In this document: in pieces, positions 7,649 to 17,766 of the stretch
How positions within the stretch are numbered: position 1 is the first letter of the stretch
Layout of the letters: each line of letters begins with the position of its first letter
DNA from: Planctomycetota bacterium
GTDB taxonomy: Bacteria > Planctomycetota > Planctomycetia > Planctomycetales > Planctomycetaceae
NCBI GenBank assembly: GCA_016872645.1
Contig: VGZH01000006.1
Coordinates: 1 to 64,000, forward strand
DNA: 64,000 nucleotides
Reading direction: 5' to 3'
Notes under the pieces: model-generated
Databases searched by the model: none
What the model was told of the DNA's origin: nothing
Seen by the model: only the letters and a program-made list of their open reading frames with translations
Program-made: the position numbers and the translations under genes

Positions 7649-10078
7649 ATGACCCTTCAAATGACTCAACGCGAACGCAGGCGATATCGTTATCGGCCGA
7701 AGTTGAGCGCTGCCAGCGATTGGCGGCTCAGCGAGCGATTGCCGGTTGTGTTGGCGTTGCTGGCGGTGTTGGCGTTGTTGGTGGCGAAGCGCGGGGCCGA
7801 ATGGGCTCGCGGCGAAATTGCCGGAGCATGGTTGATCGAAGTCGTGGTCGTGACGCTCGCGCATGGGTGGATCAGTCGCGAAGCGCAGCGGCGCGAGCGA
7901 TGTTTGAAGCTGGCGTTTCCGCTGATCGCTCTTGGAATGTTGGGGCCGGTGCTGGTCGATCCGCTCATGCGATCGGCTCTCGGTCGCGGTCAAACGCTGG
8001 ATGGTTTGCTGCTCGATGGGCTTGGTTTTGCGACGATGGGGCTGGCGGTCTTTGCGTTTCACTCGGCGTTGCGGCGGCTGTGTTGTGCGGGGGCTTTGTT
8101 CTTGACGGTCTTCTCGTGTTGCTTATCGAGCGATCCGTTCGTGCTCGCGATTGTTGTGGTGTTCGCGGTGCTCGGCGTGTGGTGGCTGATGGGTTCGTAC
8201 TGGGAGGGATTGCAGGGCAAGCTGGCCGCGGAATCGCACGAGCCGTTGCCGCGTCGCTGGTTGTTCGGCTTGCCGGCGATTGTCGCGGCGGTCGTGTTGC
8301 TGATCCCGTGGAATGGCCGTGAATCGCTGCTGACTCTGTGGGGTTTCTTGCCGTCATCTGGCGGGACCGGGGACTTTGACGAGTTCGCTCGGTCGGGCGT
8401 CAACGACGGCGATTTGCTGGTTGGAGCGAAAGACAACGCGCGGTCGTTCGGGCCGGTCGAGAGCGAGATTTTCATGGACTCGGAACAACCGAGCCTTTAC
8501 GACGTGTTTAACGACACCTACGGCGAACCGGTGAGGACTAAGAAACAAGAGCGGGCCGTCGCGCTGCCCGCTGAATTGCTGCGTGAGGCCGAACAGCGGA
8601 TGGCCGAGAGCCGCACGGTCGGTCGCGAGTTCTCGACGGTTCGGCAACCGAAGGCGGCGAAAGAGAAGCCGGTTGTCACGGATATCGACGGTCGCGCGCT
8701 GCTGCATATTAAAGGCCGCGTGCCGTTGCATCTGCGGTTGGAGTTGTACGACTTGTTCGACGGCCATGAATGGCTGCCGATGCCCGACGAAAAAAATCCT
8801 CCATTGTTGTCGTTGCGCACGATCGGCGAGAAACCGTGGATCGGGTTTCCTCAGCCGACCGTCATGGAGGTCTTCGCCGCCGAAGAATCTCATGCGTTGA
8901 AGATTCATCGGATCGACACAAACCGACTGCCGCTACCGATCGGAGCCTCGCGAGTTCACATCGACCGCATCGACCGGCCCGACTTCTTCGCGATTACGCA
9001 GCCGACGATTGTGCGGATGACTCACGAACGACTGCCGCCACAATTGGTGCTGCACTTCGTGTCGCGAGCACAGGATGAGTCGCGACTTTCCAACGATTTC
9101 AAATACCTCAGCCCCAGTGGCGACGTTCGGATGTTGGCTGTCCCCGTGGCAAGACGCGCCGCGGCTGTCGTTCGGACCCCTACATCCGAACCGTCGGAGC
9201 GGCCGGACGTAGGCGCCTGGTCTACCGAATCAGTCGCTCGCGAATGGACGGCGGGCATTGCGTCCGGTTGGCCGCAGGTTCGTGCGATCGTCAATCGGCT
9301 GCGCGACGACTACGTCTTGGACAAGGACGCGGTCATCCCGGCGGATTGCGATGATCCGGTCGGGCACTTCTTGTTCACGGCGAAACGCGGGCCGGATTTT
9401 CTGTTCGCAACATCGGCCGCGTTGCTGTTGCGGTCGCTTGGTTATCCGACGCGGATGGTCAGCGGCTTTTATGCGAACCCGGAGAACTACGACGCGCGGC
9501 GTCAGCACACCGCCGTGCTCCCCGAAGACGTCCACTTTTGGCCGGAGGTATACGTCGGTGCGGCGACGTGGGTGACGATCGAGCCGACGCCCGGCTTTGA
9601 AGTGCTCGGCCCGCCGCCAACTTGGTGGCAAATCGCCTGGTCAGCGATCGTGGCCAGCGCGGTGTTCGTCGTACGGCACGCGGTGGCGTGTTCGATCTTC
9701 GTTATCGCCGCAACTCTGAGCCTGACGTTCCGTCGCCGTATCGCGGAGCGTGTCGCGTCGTGGGCGTGGTGGCTCGGTGTGCGACGCGAGTCTCGGCAGT
9801 TGGTGCTCAACACGGCGAGGTTGCTGGAGCGTCGCGGTCAACTTGTGGGACTTGCCCGCCCCCGACATTGCACGCCCGCGCGGTGGTTGAGGCGGCTCGA
9901 GCCACGTTCGCCGGACTTGGTGAGTCTCGCGCAACTGGTCGAGTGGGCTGAGTTCGCCCCGACCTCAAGTCCGCTGCCAATCGAGCCTCAATCAAAGGAA
10001 GTCTGCCGTCGTGCGATCCAGCGCTGGACCGTCCAACAACTTCAACAGGAGGTCTCCCGATGTCCCGTGCATGGCTAA
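7649..10078 (+). CDS. TgpA-like membrane protein with transglutaminase-like domain lacking the catalytic Cys
   Basis: The protein has 809 residues. Several membrane helices occupy residues about 30-220 (the DUF3488-like part). A soluble region follows with a transglutaminase-like core near residues 560-660. One helix is near residues 665-695, and the cytoplasmic C-terminal part is DUF4129-like. The core contains FLFATSAALLLRSLGYPTRMVSGFY and DVHFWPEVYV, which carry the recognisable helix and the catalytic His. The position that normally holds the nucleophilic Cys (GxCxxFA) reads GPDFLFA, and the third-residue Asp in DPTP is Glu (EPTP). This suggests an inactive or altered enzyme. ATG codons at 7649 and 7661 are both possible starts. 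Confidence 0.85.
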   Translation: MTLQMTQRERRRYRYRPKLSAASDWRLSERLPVVLALLAVLALLVAKRGAEWARGEIAGAWLIEVVVVTLAHGWISREAQRRERCLKLAFPLIALGMLGPVLVDPLMRSALGRGQTLDGLLLDGLGFATMGLAVFAFHSALRRLCCAGALFLTVFSCCLSSDPFVLAIVVVFAVLGVWWLMGSYWEGLQGKLAAESHEPLPRRWLFGLPAIVAAVVLLIPWNGRESLLTLWGFLPSSGGTGDFDEFARSGVNDGDLLVGAKDNARSFGPVESEIFMDSEQPSLYDVFNDTYGEPVRTKKQERAVALPAELLREAEQRMAESRTVGREFSTVRQPKAAKEKPVVTDIDGRALLHIKGRVPLHLRLELYDLFDGHEWLPMPDEKNPPLLSLRTIGEKPWIGFPQPTVMEVFAAEESHALKIHRIDTNRLPLPIGASRVHIDRIDRPDFFAITQPTIVRMTHERLPPQLVLHFVSRAQDESRLSNDFKYLSPSGDVRMLAVPVARRAAAVVRTPTSEPSERPDVGAWSTESVAREWTAGIASGWPQVRAIVNRLRDDYVLDKDAVIPADCDDPVGHFLFTAKRGPDFLFATSAALLLRSLGYPTRMVSGFYANPENYDARRQHTAVLPEDVHFWPEVYVGAATWVTIEPTPGFEVLGPPPTWWQIAWSAIVASAVFVVRHAVACSIFVIAATLSLTFRRRIAERVASWAWWLGVRRESRQLVLNTARLLERRGQLVGLARPRHCTPARWLRRLEPRSPDLVSLAQLVEWAEFAPTSSPLPIEPQSKEVCRRAIQRWTVQQLQQEVSRCPVHG

Positions 10079-10236
10079 AGCCCTGGGTTGAGGTTCACGT
10101 TGATCGTTGCGATTCGTTCGTTCGTCATCGGTACCCCGGCTGTGCCATTCCCGCCAGCCAGGCAGGTGTTTTCTCGCACAGATGAAAGCACCGGGATGAA
10201 ACTGTGTCCCAATCACCGAACCCTCAAGGAAAGCCA

Positions 10237-11214
10237 ATGACTGTTCCGATCAATGAACCCCAAACCGTGGCTGCTTCGACGCCAGGCGAGGCTTGGTCGT
10301 TCGAAGACCACTTCGGCACCGTCGAGGCGTTGCGTCAACGATTGAATGGCGTGCTCAAAGGGAAGACGGACGTGATTGAGCACGTCTTGGTTTGCCTGTT
10401 GTCACGCGGGCATTTGTTGCTCGAAGACCGGCCGGGCTTGGGCAAGACGACGTTGGCGAAGGCGCTGGCCGAAGGCATCGGCGGGCGGTTCGCACGCCTT
10501 CAATGCACGCCCGACTTGCTCCCCAGCGACATCACAGGGTTCAGCTTGTTCAACCAGAAGACGCGCGAGTTTGAATTCCGCAGCGGCCCGGTCTTCTCGG
10601 ATATCTTGCTGGCCGACGAAATCAACCGAGCCACTCCGCGCACGCAAAGCGCGCTGCTGGAAGCGATGGCCGAGCGGCAAGTCACCGTCGATGCGTTGCG
10701 GTATCCGCTGAGCGACGAGTTCTTCGTCATCGCGACACAGAACCCGCACGACCAACATGGGACGTATCCGCTTCCGGAAGCGCAGCTCGATCGCTTCGCG
10801 ATGAAGCTCAGCGTTGGCTATCCGGGTGACAACCACGAACTGGCGATGCTTGCGGAAGCGATCGCACCGCCGCCTTGCGAGGTGCCCTCGCCGGTGTTTT
10901 CACCAAGGCAACTCCGCGACTTGCAGCAGTTTGTTGAGGGTGTTGCCGTGAAAGAGACAGTCCAGACGTACTTGATTCAGTTGGCCAAAGCGACTCGCAG
11001 CCATGCGGACATTTCGCTGGGCATCAGCCCGCGCGGACTGCTGACGTGGCAGCGAGCGGCTCAAGCGTCCGCGTTCTTGCAACGTCGCAGCTTCGTCACT
11101 CCCGATGACGTGCAAGATGTGGCCGAACCGGTGCTGCTTGTGCGACTGGCGATTGAATCCGATGACGCGACGCGCGTCGTGCGCAGTATCATGGAATCGG
11201 TGCCCGTTCCGTGA
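10237..11214 (+). CDS. MoxR-family AAA+ ATPase
   Basis: The protein has 325 residues. Walker A is DRPGLGKTTLAKAL (about residues 62-75) and Walker B is ILLADEINRATP, followed by the sensor region FFVIATQNPHDQHGTYPLPEAQLDRF typical of MoxR. MoxR ATPases act as chaperones with partner proteins of the DUF58/VWA class. The upstream DUF58 and transglutaminase-like genes supply this context. The ATG at 10237 is chosen over an upstream GTG at 10204 because AAGGA lies 7 bases before it and the extension carries no conserved sequence. A 158-base gap separates it from the preceding gene, so an additional promoter is possible. Confidence 0.95.
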   Translation: MTVPINEPQTVAASTPGEAWSFEDHFGTVEALRQRLNGVLKGKTDVIEHVLVCLLSRGHLLLEDRPGLGKTTLAKALAEGIGGRFARLQCTPDLLPSDITGFSLFNQKTREFEFRSGPVFSDILLADEINRATPRTQSALLEAMAERQVTVDALRYPLSDEFFVIATQNPHDQHGTYPLPEAQLDRFAMKLSVGYPGDNHELAMLAEAIAPPPCEVPSPVFSPRQLRDLQQFVEGVAVKETVQTYLIQLAKATRSHADISLGISPRGLLTWQRAAQASAFLQRRSFVTPDDVQDVAEPVLLVRLAIESDDATRVVRSIMESVPVP

Positions 11215-11266
11215 TCTTTGTGGTTTTTGTTGTTCAGTTTTTGGTTGAAGCTGAGGATTTCCCATC

Positions 11267-11719
11267 ATGTTCCGATTTGCGATTTGCGTGGCCCTCGCGT
11301 GTTTGCCGTTGTGGCTTTCGGGTTGCTCGGCGACACAAGCCGAAGCCGAGCACGAGCATCACCACGCACACGGGTCGCCCCCGACGTTTGAAGGCCTGGT
11401 GAAGCGAGTCCGCAAGCAGCATCATTGGGCGGCGCAAGCGGCATCACGCGAGGATGTAAAGCACTTTCAACGCGAATTACGACACTTCACCGAGAGCGTC
11501 GGATTGCTGCCGGAGTTGGCGGCCGAGACCGATCTCAACAGGGCCGACTGGGACCGAGCGAATGCCGCGGCGAAGGTGCTCATAGCCGAGTCGGTGCGGC
11601 TCGGGCAAACGAAAACGCCGCTTGCAGACTCGGAACGAAAGAGCGTGGATGGAGCATTTCAAACTCTCGATGAACTTGCAGCGAAGCTTCCGGCACAGCG
11701 TAGTGACACGAACGAGTGA
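11267..11719 (+). CDS. His-rich helical lipoprotein of unknown family
   Basis: The protein has 150 residues. The signal peptide ends in a lipobox (LSGC, Cys near residue 18). Directly after it comes EAEHEHHHAHGSPPTF, a His cluster of the kind that binds Zn, Cu or Ni. The remainder is predicted to be mostly alpha-helical, with heptad-like patterns (RKQHHWAAQAASREDVKHF, RANAAAKVLIAESV) suggesting a helical bundle. It follows moxR by 52 bases and precedes the DUF318-type permease. The helical C-terminal tail of that permease is similar in length and character. A metal-sensing or delivery partner of the permease is an inference from position only. No known family was recognised. Confidence 0.7.
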   Translation: MFRFAICVALACLPLWLSGCSATQAEAEHEHHHAHGSPPTFEGLVKRVRKQHHWAAQAASREDVKHFQRELRHFTESVGLLPELAAETDLNRADWDRANAAAKVLIAESVRLGQTKTPLADSERKSVDGAFQTLDELAAKLPAQRSDTNE

Positions 11720-11735
11720 CGTTGAAGGCGGTCAG

Positions 11736-11804
11736 TAGGTTGGGATTCCATCCCGACCGTAAATGAAACAAAACGAAAGTGGGTCGGGACAGAGTGCCAA
11801 CCTA
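11736..11804. repeat. REP-like inverted pair (copy b)
   Basis: The left arm, GTAGGTTGGGATTCCATCCC followed by GACC, and the right arm, GGTCGGGACAGAGTGCC followed by AACCTAC, face each other across about 24 A-rich bases. The left arm alone folds as GGGAT-TCC-ATCCC. Two REP-like units in inverted orientation give a BIME-like element in the gap between the lipoprotein and permease genes. Confidence 0.65.
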
Positions 11805-11820
11805 CGAAGCGAGGGGCATC

Positions 11821-13377
11821 ATGTCGGAAGCAATGTTGTGGGGTTGTTTGCTGCGGTTTCTGCAAGGCGCGTTGCAAGCGGCTCCGTTTATCTTTACGGG
11901 CCTTTGCATCACCGGGCTGTTTCATCGGCTGATGGGTCAACAGCACACGAAGCGACTGTTTGGATCGAACTCGGTCGCGTCGCTGTTTCAGTCGTGGATG
12001 ATCGGCATGTTGCTGCCGGGCTGCTCACTGGGCGTGATTCCGATCGTGAAGCAATTGCGGCGAAGTGGCATCGCGGTCGGGACGATTTTCGCCTTCGCGC
12101 TGTCGTCGCCGCTGTTCGATCCGCTGTCGATGTTGTATGGCCTGACGCTGTCGAAACCGATCACGATCATCGCGTTCGCATTCTGTTCGCTGATTGTGGT
12201 GACGGTTTCTGGCAGTCTCTTCGACTGGCTGTTCCCGAACACGGAAGTCGTGATCGAAGAGCCGCCGCCAACGCCGTATGGCATCAAGCGATTGCTGGCC
12301 GTGCTGGTCGTCATGGTGCGAGAAGCGGTGGGCAGTTCGGCGGTACTCATTCTCTGCGGACTCGCCGGCGCGGCGTTGCTGAGCCTGGCACTTCCGCCAT
12401 CCAGCCTGGGACGTTCGATGGGGCACGACGATCCGTTCGCCCCAATGCTGATGACGGCGATTGCCATTCCCGCTTACGCCACGCCAATGACCGCGATGGG
12501 ACAGCTCGGTTCGATGTTCCAGCATGGCAACTCGGTCGGAGCAGCCTTCATCCTGCTGATCTTCGGAGCCGGCATGAATCTCGGGCTGCTGATCTGGATG
12601 GTCCAGAATTATGGCGGGAAGAAGTCGGCCGTCTGGTTTGGCCTGATGTTGCTGGTCGTCATCGGCTTTTCGTATGGCATCGAACGTCCGCTGTACCCGC
12701 GCGACATCGAGCCGGCGGATCACACTCATGCCTTCGATATTTACTGCCAGCCGTTTCACGCAAACTCGCCGCCGGTACTGGGCTATCCGAGCGAAATCGG
12801 TAGGCGACTTCAACTCGACACGCAACTTCACGAGAAAGTCGGCGCGGCATTGCTCGCCGCGCTGGTTGCCGGTGGTCTGCTGCTGAAAGTTCTGGATCGC
12901 CGCTGGGTCATCGAGACCTGGCTCAATCAGCCGCGTGAAGTCTCGCAGCATGCGAAGGAACTCAAGTGGGACATCGTCGTCCCCGGCCCGGTGCTGGCGG
13001 GAGTCGGTCTGCTGACCATCGTGGCCATGAGTATTGTCGGCTGCTTCACCTATTACCCCACCCCGGACGAATCCTTGGAAGAATTGAGACTCGCCAAAGT
13101 CGAAGCCCTGTCCGCAGCCATCAGCGGCAACAAGGAACACGCGCTGCATTGGATTCCGATTTGCGAGAGTTGGAACCGCCGCCTGCAAGTGGGAACGTAC
13201 CTTCGCCACGGCCGACTCAGCGACTACCACCGCATGAAAGCCCGCGTCTTCGCCGACAAGCTCGAAGACCTTGAACACGCCATCAGTGAAGGAGAACGAG
13301 AGGAAGCCAAACAGAACGCGATGGCGGCGCAGAACGCCTACACACGGCTGCGCGTCGCGTATTCCGAAGATCTTTAA
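11821..13377 (+). CDS. DUF318-type permease (ArsP / SO_0444-like Cu/Zn efflux family relative)
   Basis: The protein has 518 residues with many hydrophobic helices. The segment LLPGCSLGVIPIVKQLRRSGI matches the family hallmark (usually PLCSCGVIP), with only the first Cys kept. A second conserved block, PAYATPMTAMGQLG, fits the second half of the repeat. Homologues move arsenite, organoarsenicals, copper or zinc. A loop near residues 300-325 contains DHTHAFDIYCQPFH, a possible metal site. After a last membrane helix (about residues 395-420) comes a helical tail of about 100 residues absent from typical members. ATG at 11821 is chosen over a GTG at 11779, since the latter lies inside the REP-like repeat. 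Confidence 0.75.
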   Translation: MSEAMLWGCLLRFLQGALQAAPFIFTGLCITGLFHRLMGQQHTKRLFGSNSVASLFQSWMIGMLLPGCSLGVIPIVKQLRRSGIAVGTIFAFALSSPLFDPLSMLYGLTLSKPITIIAFAFCSLIVVTVSGSLFDWLFPNTEVVIEEPPPTPYGIKRLLAVLVVMVREAVGSSAVLILCGLAGAALLSLALPPSSLGRSMGHDDPFAPMLMTAIAIPAYATPMTAMGQLGSMFQHGNSVGAAFILLIFGAGMNLGLLIWMVQNYGGKKSAVWFGLMLLVVIGFSYGIERPLYPRDIEPADHTHAFDIYCQPFHANSPPVLGYPSEIGRRLQLDTQLHEKVGAALLAALVAGGLLLKVLDRRWVIETWLNQPREVSQHAKELKWDIVVPGPVLAGVGLLTIVAMSIVGCFTYYPTPDESLEELRLAKVEALSAAISGNKEHALHWIPICESWNRRLQVGTYLRHGRLSDYHRMKARVFADKLEDLEHAISEGEREEAKQNAMAAQNAYTRLRVAYSEDL

Positions 13378-13413
13378 TCCCGACGGCTTCAGGTTCGGTC
13401 GAAGCTTGCGAAA

Positions 13414-13800
13414 GTGAACGACCCTCTGCAGCCCGACTGCGGCCATACCGGCGGCATCACGCAGATGAAAAAGATCGCAACGCTCGCCGAGGCGTACTTC
13501 GTCCCGCTGGCCCCGCACTGCACCTGCTCGGAACTGGGTCTGTCCGCCAGCATCCACGCGGCGTTCGCGGTTCCATTCCTCTTGATCCACGAAGGCTACC
13601 TCGACGGCCACCTGATGCCCGCCGGAGTCGCTCGCAAAAGCTGGGACCAAGACAAAGACGGCTACGCGACCCTGCCCCAAGGCTTCGGCCTCGGCGTGAC
13701 TGTCGATGAGTCCATGTTTGAGAGGATCAACGCCGACCCGAAACGAGTCTTCAAATGGCCGAAGCCGACGCTGCCGGATGGAGCGGTGCGAGATTACTGA
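13414..13800 (+). pseudogene. Truncated 3' copy of an enolase-superfamily gene
   Basis: This is about 128 codons of the C-terminal barrel of a mandelate racemase/galactonate dehydratase-like protein. It starts at NDPLQPDCGHTGG and includes the catalytic-region APHC and the HEG motif. The N-terminal capping domain and most of the barrel, including the usual metal-binding Asp/Glu strands, are absent. The frame is open right from the TAA of the permease at 13377, but there is no convincing start; 13414 is a GTG. Bases 13579-13800 align without gaps to 1-222, with long identical blocks and one divergent block of about 45 bases. It is a partial duplication and probably not functional. Confidence 0.8.
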
Positions 13801-13811
13801 TCCCGATGATT

Positions 13812-13873
13812 TCCCTTTGTGGCTTCGTGCCTGTGTGGTTCAAAAATAAATCAACCACAAAGGCACAGAGGGA
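13812..13873. repeat. Imperfect inverted repeat, possible terminator hairpin
   Basis: The arms 13812-13840 (TCCCTTTGTGGC...GTGTGGTT) and 13853-13873 (AACCACAAAGGCACAGAGGGA) are imperfect reverse complements around an A-rich loop (CAAAAATAAATC). It lies just after the truncated enolase-family copy and before ThuA. It could end transcription, but no U-tract follows on the + strand. Confidence 0.45.
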
Positions 13874-13962
13874 ATGTATCGCGTCCCTTGCTTGCACGGC
13901 GTCAGCTTGAAACGATGTTCGCCGGGAGGACTTCCACGATTCACCACTCGAAAGGTTTGACC

Positions 13963-14988
13963 GTGAAGATTCGATTGACTCTGTGCGTGCTGGTTATTGG
14001 TTTCGGGTTCGGTTTGATCGCTTCGGCCGCGAAGGCCGCCGACCCTTGGATTGTGTTCGAGGGAGGCGACGGGCCGGGCAAGGGAAAGCACATCGTGCTC
14101 ATCAGCGGCGATGACGAGTACCGCTCGGAAGAGGCGCTGCCGCAGTTGGCGAAGATTCTCTCCAAGCATCACGGTTTCAAGTGCACTGTGCTGTTTCCGA
14201 TTGATCCTGCGGATGGCTCGATCAAGCCGGATCATCAGACCAACATTCCGGGGACCGAGGCACTCAAGTCGGCAGACTTGGCAATTCTGGGACTGCGTTT
14301 CCGTAATCTGCCGGATGAGCAGATGCAGCCGTTCGTCGATTACATCGAAGCGGGCAAGCCGGTGATCGGCCTGCGAACATCGACGCACGCTTTCAATATT
14401 CCGAAAGGCCGCAAGTTCGAGAAGTACGGCTGGACCTACGGCGGCAAAGAATACGAACAAGGCTTTGGCCGGCAGGTGCTGGGTGAGACGTGGATCAGCC
14501 ATCACGGACACCACGCGGTCGAGGGCACTCGCGGCATCTTAATGAAGGATCGAGCTTCGCATCCGATTCTGCGAGGCCTTAAAGACGGCGACATCTTCGG
14601 CACGACGGATGTGTACGGTGTGCGTCTGCCTCTGCCGGGAGACAGCCAACCCCTGGTGCTCGGCCAAGTCACCGAGACTCTGAAAGACGACAGCAAGCCG
14701 GTGGAAGGGAAGAAGAACGACCCGATGATGCCGGTCGCCTGGACCAAGTCGTACAAAAGCGAGAGCGGCAAAGTCGCTCGCGTCTTCACGACCACGATGG
14801 GAGCTTCCGAAGACCTGCTCTGGGAGGGAACTCGCCGATTGATCGTTAACGCGAGTTACTGGTGCCTGTCGATGGAAGGAAAAATCCCGGAGAAGTCGAA
14901 GGTTGATCTCGTCGGTGACTTCAAGCCGATGCGATTCAAATTCGGCGGCTTCGCGAAAGGGGTGAAACCCGAAGACCTGCTGAAATAG
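13963..14988 (+). CDS. Exported ThuA-domain (class I glutamine amidotransferase-like fold) protein
   Basis: The protein has 341 residues from the GTG at 13963, which puts the signal peptide KIRLTLCVLVIGFGFGLIASAAKA at the N-terminus. GAAAGG lies 7 bases upstream. An ATG at 13915 would add 16 residues. The mature part has HIVLISGDDEYRSEEALPQLAKIL, a LGLRF strand and an IGLRTSTHAF loop, the pattern of ThuA-like proteins related to trehalose utilisation. Planctomycetes encode many such exported proteins, probably for sugar or glycan metabolism, but the substrate here is unknown. It converges on fusA across a shared terminator. Confidence 0.85.
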   Translation: MKIRLTLCVLVIGFGFGLIASAAKAADPWIVFEGGDGPGKGKHIVLISGDDEYRSEEALPQLAKILSKHHGFKCTVLFPIDPADGSIKPDHQTNIPGTEALKSADLAILGLRFRNLPDEQMQPFVDYIEAGKPVIGLRTSTHAFNIPKGRKFEKYGWTYGGKEYEQGFGRQVLGETWISHHGHHAVEGTRGILMKDRASHPILRGLKDGDIFGTTDVYGVRLPLPGDSQPLVLGQVTETLKDDSKPVEGKKNDPMMPVAWTKSYKSESGKVARVFTTTMGASEDLLWEGTRRLIVNASYWCLSMEGKIPEKSKVDLVGDFKPMRFKFGGFAKGVKPEDLLK

Positions 14989-15010
14989 TCGAAAGTCCAG
15001 AGAAAACAAA

Positions 15011-15045
15011 AGCCCGACAATCCTTGCGGATCGCCGGGCTTTTTT
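15011..15045. terminator. Bidirectional intrinsic terminator between ThuA and fusA
   Basis: The hairpin arms AGCCCG (15011-15016) and CGGGCT (15035-15040) are reinforced by an inner ATCC/GGAT pair. A run of T follows on the + strand, and A-rich sequence precedes it, giving a T-tract on the - strand. It suits both converging genes. Confidence 0.85.
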
Positions 15046-15068
15046 GCGTTCACTGCGGAACTGACCGA

Positions 15069-17207
<2,139 letters not shown>

Positions 17208-17682
17208 GGAGCGTCACCCTGAGGTTGGGAGCCTTTCAAACTGGGTTATTCTTGGGTTGGCCGCCGGAACGTCCAGTGGCCATGAGTCTGTAAAAACACC
17301 ATGAGTCGCGAGGCCGTCGGGGCTTCTTGACCTCAGAAACAAACTGATTGTCGTTGGGAACTTGGCAGGCACTGCGAGATCAATCTCGCGGTGTAGCCGG
17401 GAAAGGCATCTCGACTTGGCCAACTCTGTTGGCCCAGGAGACTCTGCGAAGAAACCAGGAACGGGCGAAAGAGTGGCGGGCGAGACGCTAGCTCAGGAGC
17501 ATCTCAAACTGATTGATTGGTAAGAAAATCACCGCAACCATGATCAGCTCTCGTCAATGCGCCTGAATCAATCCTGGTGAGCAACTCGGGTGGGTTCCGC
17601 GGCCGATGTTCGAAGTTCAGTCTGACCTTCAACCACCAGATCCGCGAAAAGGGTCGGGAAATTACAGTTCTTTTCGGCATCT
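17208..17682 (-). other. Intergenic region upstream of fusA, no gene seen
   Basis: About 475 bases between the manA terminator and fusA hold no supported gene. It probably carries the fusA promoter and a long leader on the - strand. No clear -35/-10 pair could be singled out, and no ribosomal-protein or riboswitch-like leader was recognised. Confidence 0.5.
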
Positions 17683-17716
17683 GAAAAGAGGAATCTTCGG
17701 TTTTCATCGAAGATTC
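17683..17716 (-). terminator. Intrinsic terminator downstream of manA
   Basis: A perfect 9-base stem (GAATCTTCG at 17691-17699, CGAAGATTC at 17708-17716) with an 8-base loop is followed on the - strand by CTCTTTTC. It lies 50 bases beyond the manA stop. Confidence 0.75.
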
Positions 17717-17766
17717 GTCAAATTTTACCATCGTCCATTTTGGAAAAAACGGCCAGTTTGCCAAGT

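Noticed and set aside
12025-13680. A 551-codon antisense frame across the permease and enolase fragment
   Set aside because: GC-rich codon bias leaves the antisense strand open; it has no domain, and it overlaps well-supported genes.
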